A model generated the notes under the pieces. That model saw nothing but the letters and a program-made list of their open reading frames with translations, did no database searches and was not told where the DNA came from. A stretch of DNA of 64,000 nt from positions 72,631,001-72,695,000 of the forward strand of contig NC_134109.1 in assembly GCF_040939455.1 (NCBI RefSeq). The letters are read 5' to 3'. Origin of the DNA: Microcebus murinus (lineage: Eukaryota > Chordata > Mammalia > Primates > Cheirogaleidae). This document shows positions 57,085 through 64,000 of the stretch, piece by piece (the first letter of the stretch is position 1; each line of letters begins with the position of its first letter). A program made the position numbers and the translations under genes.

Positions 57085-60000
57085 ATGGCTCAAGACAAAA
57101 ATCATAGCAACAACATCCAACCCAACAGAATGATCAGTAATCTACCTTACCTATCAGTTCTCTCAATAAATGTGAATGGCTTAAACTCTCCACTCAAGAG
57201 ACATAGGCTGGCTGAATGGATAAGAAAATACAGGCCAAGTATATGCTATCTTCAGGAAACACATCTAACCTGCAAGGATGCATATAGACTAAAAATAAAA
57301 GGGTGGAGATCAATATTCCAAGCAAATAGAATCCAAATGAAGGCTGGTGTGGCAGTTCTAATTTCAGACGATTTAGTTTTTAAACCAACAACAGTAGTGA
57401 AAGATAAAGAGGGTCATTATATAATGGTGAAGGGCACAGTTCAACAAGAAGAGATAACAATTTTAAATATATATGCACCCAACTTAGGTGCACCCAGATT
57501 CATAAAGCAAACCATACTGGAGCTAAGCAAATGGATTAATAGCAACTCCATAATCGCCGGAGATTTCAACACCCCACTGACGGCACGAGACAGATCCTCC
57601 AAACAGAAAATTAATAAAGAAATAATGGACTTAAACAAAACTCTAGAACAATTGGGTGTGACTGACATATACAGAACATTCTACCCAAAATCCGCTGAAT
57701 ATATGTTCTTCTCATCAGCTCATGGGACATTCTCTAAGATTGACCATATCCTAGGACTCAAAGAAAACCTCAAGAAATTTAAAAAAATAGAAATCATACC
57801 ATGTACCTTCTCAGATCACAGTGGAATAAAACTAGAAATCAACCCTAACAGAAACTCACATTTCTACACAAAAACGTGGAAATTAAACAACCTCTTACTA
57901 AATGATTACTTCATAAATAAAGAAATCAAGATGGAAATAAAAAAGTTCTATGAAGAAAACGACAATGGAGAGACAAGTTATCAACTCCTCTGGGACACAG
58001 CTAAAGCAGTTCTGAGAGGAAAGTTTAGCTCCATAAATGCCTATAACCAAAAGTCAAGAAGATCACAAATAGACAATCCAAAGAAATGACTCAAAAAGCT
58101 GAAAAAAGAAGAACAGACCAACCCCAAACCCAGCAGAAGTAGTGAAATCAACAAGATCAAATCAGAACTAAACGAAATTGAAAACAGGGAACCTATTCAG
58201 GAGATTAATAAAACAAAAAGTTGGTTCTTTGAAAAAATAAACAAAATTGACACACCACTGGCTAAGCTAACGAAAAGCAGAAAAGAGAAATCTCTAATAA
58301 GCTCCATTAGGAACAAAAAAGGAGATATCACAACTGATCTCAAAGAGATAGAAGATATAATTTACGAATACTACAAAAATCTTTATGCACACAAACTGGA
58401 AAATGTGGAGGAAATGCACAAATTTCTAGAAACACACAGCCTCCCTAGGCTCAACCAGGAAGAAATAGATTCCCTGAACAGACCAATCTCAACAGCTGAA
58501 ATAGAAACAGCAATTAAAAATCGCCCTAAAAAGAAATTTCCTGGTCCAGATGGCTTCACACCCGAATTTTACCACACTTACAAAGAAGAACTAGTGTCTA
58601 TCTTGCAGAAACTATTCCACAACATCGAGAAGAATGGCAACCTCCCCAACACCTTTTATGAAGCGAATATTACTCGGATACCAAAACCAGGAAAGGATCC
58701 AACAAAAAAAGAAAACTACAGACCAATATCCCTAATGAATATAGATGCAAAAATTCTCAACAAAGTCTTAGCTAACCGAATCCAGATGCTTATCAAAAAA
58801 ATAATCCATCACGACCAAGTGGGCTTCATTCCAGGGATGCAGGGGTGGTTCAACATACGTAAATCTATAAATGCAATTCACCACATAAACAGAAGCAAAA
58901 ACAAAGACCACATGATTCTTTCAATAGATGCAAAAAAAGCCTTTGACAAAATTCAACACCCTTTCATGATACGAACACTTAAGAAAATAGCCATAGAAGG
59001 GACATACCTAAAAATGATACAAGCCATATATGACAGACCCATAGCCAACATCATACTGAATGAGGAAAAATTGAAATCATTCACACTTAGAACTGGAACC
59101 AGACAAGGCTGCCCACTATCTCCACTTCTGTTCAACATAGAGCTGGAAGTCTTGGCTATAGCAATCAGACAGGAAAATGGAATTAAAGGTATCCAAATAG
59201 GGGCAGAAGAGATCAAACATTCACTGTTTGCTGATGATATGACATTATATCTAGAAAACCCCAAAGATTCAACCAAGAAACTCCTGGAACTGATCAATGA
59301 ATTTAGAAAAGTCTCAGGATACAAAATCAATACACAGAAATCAGAGGCATTCATATACGCCAACAACAATCTAATTGAGAACCAAATTAAAGACTCAATT
59401 CCCTTCACGATAGCAACAAAGAAATTAAAGTACCTAGAAATATACTTAACCAAGGAGGTAAAAGACCTCTACAGGGAGAACTATGAAACACTGAGGAAGG
59501 AAATAGCAGAGGATGTAAACAGATGGAAATCCATACCATGCTCATGGATCGGCACACTCAACATCATCAAAATGCCTATACTACCCAAATTGATCTACAG
59601 ATTCAATGCAATACCTATTAAAATCCCATCAGTATTCTTTACAGATATGGAAAACATAATTTTACGCTTCGTGTGGAACCAAAGAAGACCCTGAATATCG
59701 AAAGCAATTCTAGGCAACAAAAACAAAATTTGAGGCATTAATATGCCAGATATCAAACTATACTACAAAGCTGTAGTAATTAAATCAATATGGTATTGGC
59801 ACAAAAATAGGAATATGGACCAGAGGAACAGATCTGAGAATCCTGATATAAAACCATCCTCATATAGCCATCTAATCTTTGACAAAGCAGACAAAAACGT
59901 ATGCTGGGGAAAAGAATCCCTTTTTAATAAATGGTGCTGGGAAAACTGGATAGCCACCTGTAGAAGGCTAAAACAGGACCCACACCTTTCACCTCTCAGA

Positions 60001-60960
60001 AAAATCAACTCACGCTGGATAACAGACTTAAACCTAAGGTATGAAACTGTTAGAATTCTAGAGGAAAATGTTGGAAACACTGTCCTAGACATCGGCCTGG
60101 GCAAAGAGTTTATGAAGAAGTCCCCAAAGGCAATCACAGCAGCTACAAAAATAAATAAATGGGACATAATCAAACTACAAAGCTTCTGCACAGCCAAAGA
60201 AACAGTCATGAAAGTAAACAGACAACCTACAGAATGGGAGAAAATTTTTGCATCCTATGCATCCGATAAGGGACTGATAACTAGAATATACTTAGAACTC
60301 ACGAAAATCAGGAAGAAAAAATCAAAGAACCCCACTAAAAAGTGGGCAAAGGACTTGAACAGAAACTTTTCTAAAGAAGACAGAAGAATGGCCAACAAAC
60401 ATATGAAAAAATGCTCATCATCTCTAATCATCAGGGAAATGCAAATCAAAACTACAATGAGATATCACTTAATTCCAGTGAGAATGGCCTTTATCAAAAA
60501 ATCTCCAAACAATAAATGCTGGCGTGGTTGCGGAGAGAGGGGAACATTCCTACACCGCTGGTGGGACTGCAAACTAGTTCAACCTCTGTGGAAAGCAATA
60601 TGGAGATACCTTAAAGCGATACAAGTGAATCTACCATTTGATCCAGCAATCCCATTGCTGGGCATCTACCCAAATGATCCAATGACACTCTACAAAAAGG
60701 ACACCTGCACTCGAATGTTTATAGCAGCACAATTCATAATTGCAAGGCTGTGGAAACAGCCCAAGTGCCCATCAATCCAAGAATGGATTAATAAAATGTG
60801 GTATATGTATACCATGGAGTACTATTCAGCTCTAAGAAACAATGGTGATATAGCACATCTTATATTTTCCTGGTTAGAGCTGGAACCCATACTACTAAGT
60901 GAAGTATCCCAAGAATGGAAAAACAAGCACCAGATATATTCTCCAGCAAACTGGTATTAA
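57085..60960 (+). pseudogene. LINE-1 'F' ORF2, three nonsense codons, no frameshift
   Basis: A 1,291-codon frame starting [10 protein letters not shown], close to the ~1,275 residues of human ORF2p. Endonuclease signatures: [19 protein letters not shown] (57559-57573) and SDHSG (57811-57825). The reverse transcriptase contains [49 protein letters not shown] and catalytic FADD (59227-59238). The C-terminal Cys/His segment starts CWRGCGE near 60518. TGA stops interrupt the frame at 58087-58089, 59692-59694 (an expected CGA arginine, so a CpG decay) and 59731-59733. All catalytic residues I can check are retained, so the copy died recently. Confidence 0.93.
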
Positions 60961-61175
60961 CTGAGTAGCACCTAAGTGGACACATAGGTACTACAGTAAT
61001 AGGGTATTGGGCAGGTGGGAGGGGGAGGGGGACGGGTATATACATACACAATGAGTGAGATGTGCACCATCTGGGGGATGGTCATGATGGAGGCTCAGAC
61101 TTTTGGGGGGAGGGGGGGAAATGGGCATTTATTGAAACCTTAAAATCTGTACCCCCATAATATGCCGAAATAAAA
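60961..61175 (+). other. LINE-1 'F' 3' UTR with two G-rich tracts
   Basis: GGGAGGGGGAGGGGGACGGG near 61017-61036 and a GGGGGGAGGGGGGG tract near 61104-61118 could form G-quadruplexes on the RNA-sense strand. An ATTATGGGGGTACAG-type complement closes the UTR. The same tracts occur in the 46373-46645 fragment. Confidence 0.8.
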
Positions 61176-61195
61176 AAAAAATAAATTAAAAAAAA

Positions 61196-61270
61196 AAAGA
61201 AAGGAAGAAAGGAAAAGAAAAGAAAAGAAAAGAAAAGAAAAGAAAAGAAAAGAAAAGAAAAGAAAAGAAA
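61196..61270 (+). repeat. (AAAAG)n pentamer microsatellite grown from an L1 tail
   Basis: About 12-14 AAAAG/GAAAA units following AAGAAAGGAAGAAAGG, immediately after the A-rich tail of LINE-1 'F'. It creates phenylalanine/serine-repeat shadow frames on the minus strand. Confidence 0.95.
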
Positions 61271-61839
61271 ATTCACGCTGATAAATAACAATAGACATAG
61301 ATCTGTCATTTTCTGGGGATGGTAAATGTGAACTTTTGAGGCTGAGACATATGTTCACTATCTTGACTTTGATGATGTTTTTATATATCCAATTGTATAC
61401 TTAATGTGGGTAGTTTATTACATATTAATTTTACCATGATAAATCATTTTAAAATTTAAGAGATCAAAATAAACATGTCTTAAACTAACATCAATGGCCT
61501 TATGAAAAATTCTAAACATACATCAATAATATAACATTCAATGAATGTTCAGTACCTCAATTAATTGCAGACATTGAAACAAATCAGCCAGCTGACCAAA
61601 ATTACTCTGCCTATTTGGACAACATTGATATGCATTAAGATACTCCATCCATATAAGGTGTGTTTGTTGGTGATCATATATCACACCAAACAGGATATGA
61701 GTTCTCTTGCAACCAGAATTAAAACATCAATTGAATCTGATTTTGTAGATCAAGTTGCAGATCAACATTGCAGAAAATATCTCCTTAGTACTTATAGTCA
61801 AGTGATGATTAATTTTTAAAATTTCACTAATTTTTTGTG
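61271..61839. other. Intergenic spacer right of the doubled L1
   Basis: The part 61320-61460 resembles the 3' end of some old repeat (GTATACTTAATGTGGGTAGTTTATTACAT), but the family is unclear. No gene. Confidence 0.4.
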
Positions 61840-64000
61840 TTGTGCTGATTTATAAGGTTTTTCTTGTCTCCCTGTTCTGATTTGCAGAGTATGTTGTATT
61901 GGCAGAGACAGTTCCTATCACTCTTAACAAAGAAATTCCCAAGAAATGTCCAAAGTAAATTGTTTCTAAGATTCTTGTTCTGTTTAGATGTAGCATAGGA
62001 AAATTACACCTAAGGGACCACTGCAGTTGGTAAATATATTTTAGGCAGAAGGAAAGAACTTCCACAGATACTGTCTGTACCCAACAGTGGATGTCATCTC
62101 AAGCACACACCGGAAGAGAAGACTAAACTCTAAGACTAAAAGGGAAACTGATCTAAGAGAAAAATTTGTGTTTAGTAAGTCCTGACATTTTTATGATTCT
62201 CTTCTTCAAGAAATTCATAAAATATTTCTGTGCCTTTGTTTCATGCATCCCCACTATGGTTGGAATTGGGAATGGCTTCTTTAGCTTTTGACATAGTCAG
62301 AAAATAATTCACAGTTTTTCTCTTCCTATCCTATCCCTGCTGGAATTTCTATGGTTTCTTTAGCAACAACGCATGCACCACCATAATGCACTACCTCAGA
62401 GATGTGCTCATATCTGCTTTGGGAGATCACAATTCTTTGTTAGCTACTCAATATGATCAGCTTCCAGCTTTCTTACACAAGTGGTTTCTCCCATTTAAGA
62501 GGATAATGTTTTTCATATCAGCACTGCATGTAAGTAACTTTTAGCAGAGAGAAGTAAAAAGGATTACATATTGAGTGAGAAGGGATATTACTACAGACAT
62601 TGCATTAAAACCCATACCTGAGGGAAAAAGAAGGCAGCCTGAGCTAGTGGAAGGTATTGGAGTTTTTCCCTGTGTATCTCACCAATATGTTTCAAGCAAT
62701 CTATTTACGTCTCTGAGGACATGGTTTCTCTTTGTGAAAATATAAATATTGAGAATCTCACAAAGTTTTAAGATTATCATAGAAAAAAATATTTATGAAA
62801 GGACATCGCTTTTATAAAGGGATGAAAAATTTGTTTTTTTAAATTTTTATAATCCTAAAATTGCAATTCAATTTGTCTTGTTTCCCTAATTTTTCAATTT
62901 CATCAATCCTAGAATTAACTTTACTCCTTTCATAAGCATTCACCCTTTGTTACAGGTAAGAATTCCAAAGGTGCTTTAATAGAATGCCCTGTGGTCTCTT
63001 GTAAGTACTTTTATACTATTAATAACTCCTCCTTGGATAGGAAGATGAGGAGTGAAAACACTGTTACATTTTTGGAAAGCAAGAGGAATGTCTGCTATGA
63101 CCTTTGTATATGTAACTCTTATAGGGTTGCTGAGTATGTATGTGTTTATTTAGAGAGAATGTAAGTAGTAGTTATTTTAAAGAAAGCGTATCATGCATAT
63201 TTTGCTTACAGAAAGTGCTCATCTGCACAATAAAATTATTGCTAATAAGCTTTGGAAACTGTACTACTTTAAGATCAACTTTAATGTATAAGAGAAATAA
63301 TATTTACTTAAAATCACTGAGTACTAAAAGAGTTCAAATATTTTGTTTATTTTCTGATTCATCTTCACAACGGTCTACTATTTGGAGTGTCCTCTTTTCC
63401 TGTATGAGGAAATGGAAACAGAAACAGGTTTAGCTTGAGCTCAAAGATCACCAAGTATAGAGTAAGAGTTCAGATTAGGTCTGACTAAAAAAATCTATGG
63501 TTATTCAATTAATTCTACTAAATTTTTGTTAATATTAACAGAGTAATATAATTAGTTCACTAATATAAAATATTAAAAATTTCAAAACTGATAAAGAAAG
63601 GAGTATGATTTCTTATTGATGAATTTTTGTTCCTTTGGAATGTACATGCTCTCCTTTTAACAAATTCCACTCTTTAACACACTGGTAGTCCTGGTTTTGC
63701 TATTAGCTATCTTCTCTGTCACTTGTTCAACAGGTACAGAACTAGTTACTGAAAACTTATTGTGGAAAATTTTGTTGATAAGAAAAGCAGTTTCAATAAA
63801 AGTTCAGATTGTTCAAGTTTCTCAGGTGGCATGTATCTCTTAGGAGTAATATCAAGATATTTTCTTTAGAAATTAGGTAAATCTCCTTTGTTATGGAAAT
63901 GTGTTTATTTGTAAACGGTGAGAATATTATCATATGTCTCTGTATCTACAGCAAACGTATGTGATACCTAATTCCTTTAGGAGAATTTTCTTGCTTTCTA
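61840..64000 (+). repeat. Paralogous intergenic block, copy 2 (runs off the window)
   Basis: Counterpart of 22050-25560 in the same orientation, without the L1 insertions and with a single copy of the 100-base unit. The pre-integration ('empty') site of L1 'D' is at about 62888-62896, and that of the older L1 piece near 62830-62850. Homology is still clear at the last base, so the block continues to the right. Confidence 0.85.
63290..63480 (+). repeat. MIR-like SINE (copy 2 of block)
   Basis: Equivalent of 24890-25080: AATCACTGAGTAC, TTCATCTTCACAACGGTCTA, CTGTATGAGGAAATGGAAACAG, then CTCAAAGATCACCAAG. This copy retains more of the MIR wording than copy 1. Confidence 0.5.

Larger units (their letters stand above)
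54678..61195 (+). mobile_element. LINE-1 'F': youngest, full-length copy in the window
   Basis: 5' UTR 54678-56050, ORF1 56051-57043, a 41-base spacer, ORF2 57085-60960, 3' UTR 60961-61170 and an A-rich tail that merges into (AAAAG)n. No frameshift is seen in either ORF; four nonsense codons stop it being active. The 3' UTR has two G-rich tracts (near 61010-61036 and 61100-61122). No target duplication was found at either side. The 46373 fragment is from the same family, so this family was active recently in the lineage. Confidence 0.95.

Noticed and set aside
57085..60960. The reverse transcriptase as a retrovirus pol or a novel RT system
   Set aside because: The endonuclease is of the apurinic type, there is no integrase, protease or LTR, and the layout is that of L1 ORF2.
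61082..61358. Phenylalanine/serine-repeat frames on the minus strand
   Set aside because: They are the translation of the (AAAAG)n tract and the L1 tail.
1..64000. tRNA, U6, 7SK, Y RNA or microRNA genes
   Set aside because: I looked for their conserved 5' starts and promoter boxes and saw none outside the Alu. A covariance-model search would be needed to be certain.

Overview
The window is mammalian nuclear DNA, almost certainly from a strepsirrhine primate and probably a lemur. Three intact single-exon olfactory receptor (OR) genes and one OR pseudogene sit in a sea of LINE-1 copies. The one Alu (19903-20241, minus strand) has the dimeric layout and the middle-linker and right-arm wording typical of strepsirrhine Alus. 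The youngest LINE-1 copies share a 3' UTR with G-rich tracts unlike human L1PA.

The OR genes are, left to right: an OR4L-type gene (9933-10883), an OR4L-type pseudogene (14788-15710), OR4K17-like (30370-31308) and OR4N5-like (43464-44399), all on the plus strand. OR4L1, OR4K17, OR4N5 is the order I recall for the human OR4 cluster at 14q11.2, so this looks like the orthologous cluster with an extra local OR4L copy. Each intact gene has a pyrimidine-AG splice acceptor 11 to 32 bases before its ATG, the usual OR layout of non-coding 5' exons and one coding exon.

Region by region: 1-6231 is a decayed LINE-1 whose 5' UTR is made of ~188-base tandem monomers; 6232-7260 is an older L1 tail; 9.9-15.7 kb holds the OR4L pair; 16.1-22.0 kb holds a hAT MITE with a perfect 8-bp target duplication, a 5'-truncated L1 with a 13-bp duplication and a twin-primed (5'-inverted) L1 carrying the Alu; 22.05-25.56 kb is a block that reappears, diverged, at 61.84-64.0 kb; 26.1-30.2 kb is L1, including a copy whose 5' UTR is fused to its ORF2 tail and whose promoter end points at OR4K17; 32.2-34.4 kb is another internally deleted L1; 34.5-43.4 kb is old repeats (L1M, L2, MIR) and featureless AT-rich DNA; 44-52.7 kb has L2, MER5A-like, L1M, an ERV1-like remnant and a hybrid paralogous block; 53.0-61.27 kb is the youngest L1, with two 5' UTRs in tandem and near-complete ORFs.

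The genes are independent receptors rather than a pathway: each OR is normally expressed alone in an olfactory neuron. I found no tRNA, rRNA, CRISPR, operon or novel enzymatic system. The most unusual material is in LINE-1 architecture (monomeric 5' UTR, doubled 5' UTR, large internal deletions, antisense 5' UTR ORFs) and in the paralogous intergenic blocks, which predict another OR just beyond the right edge. All repeat-family names come from recognition by eye without a database search.
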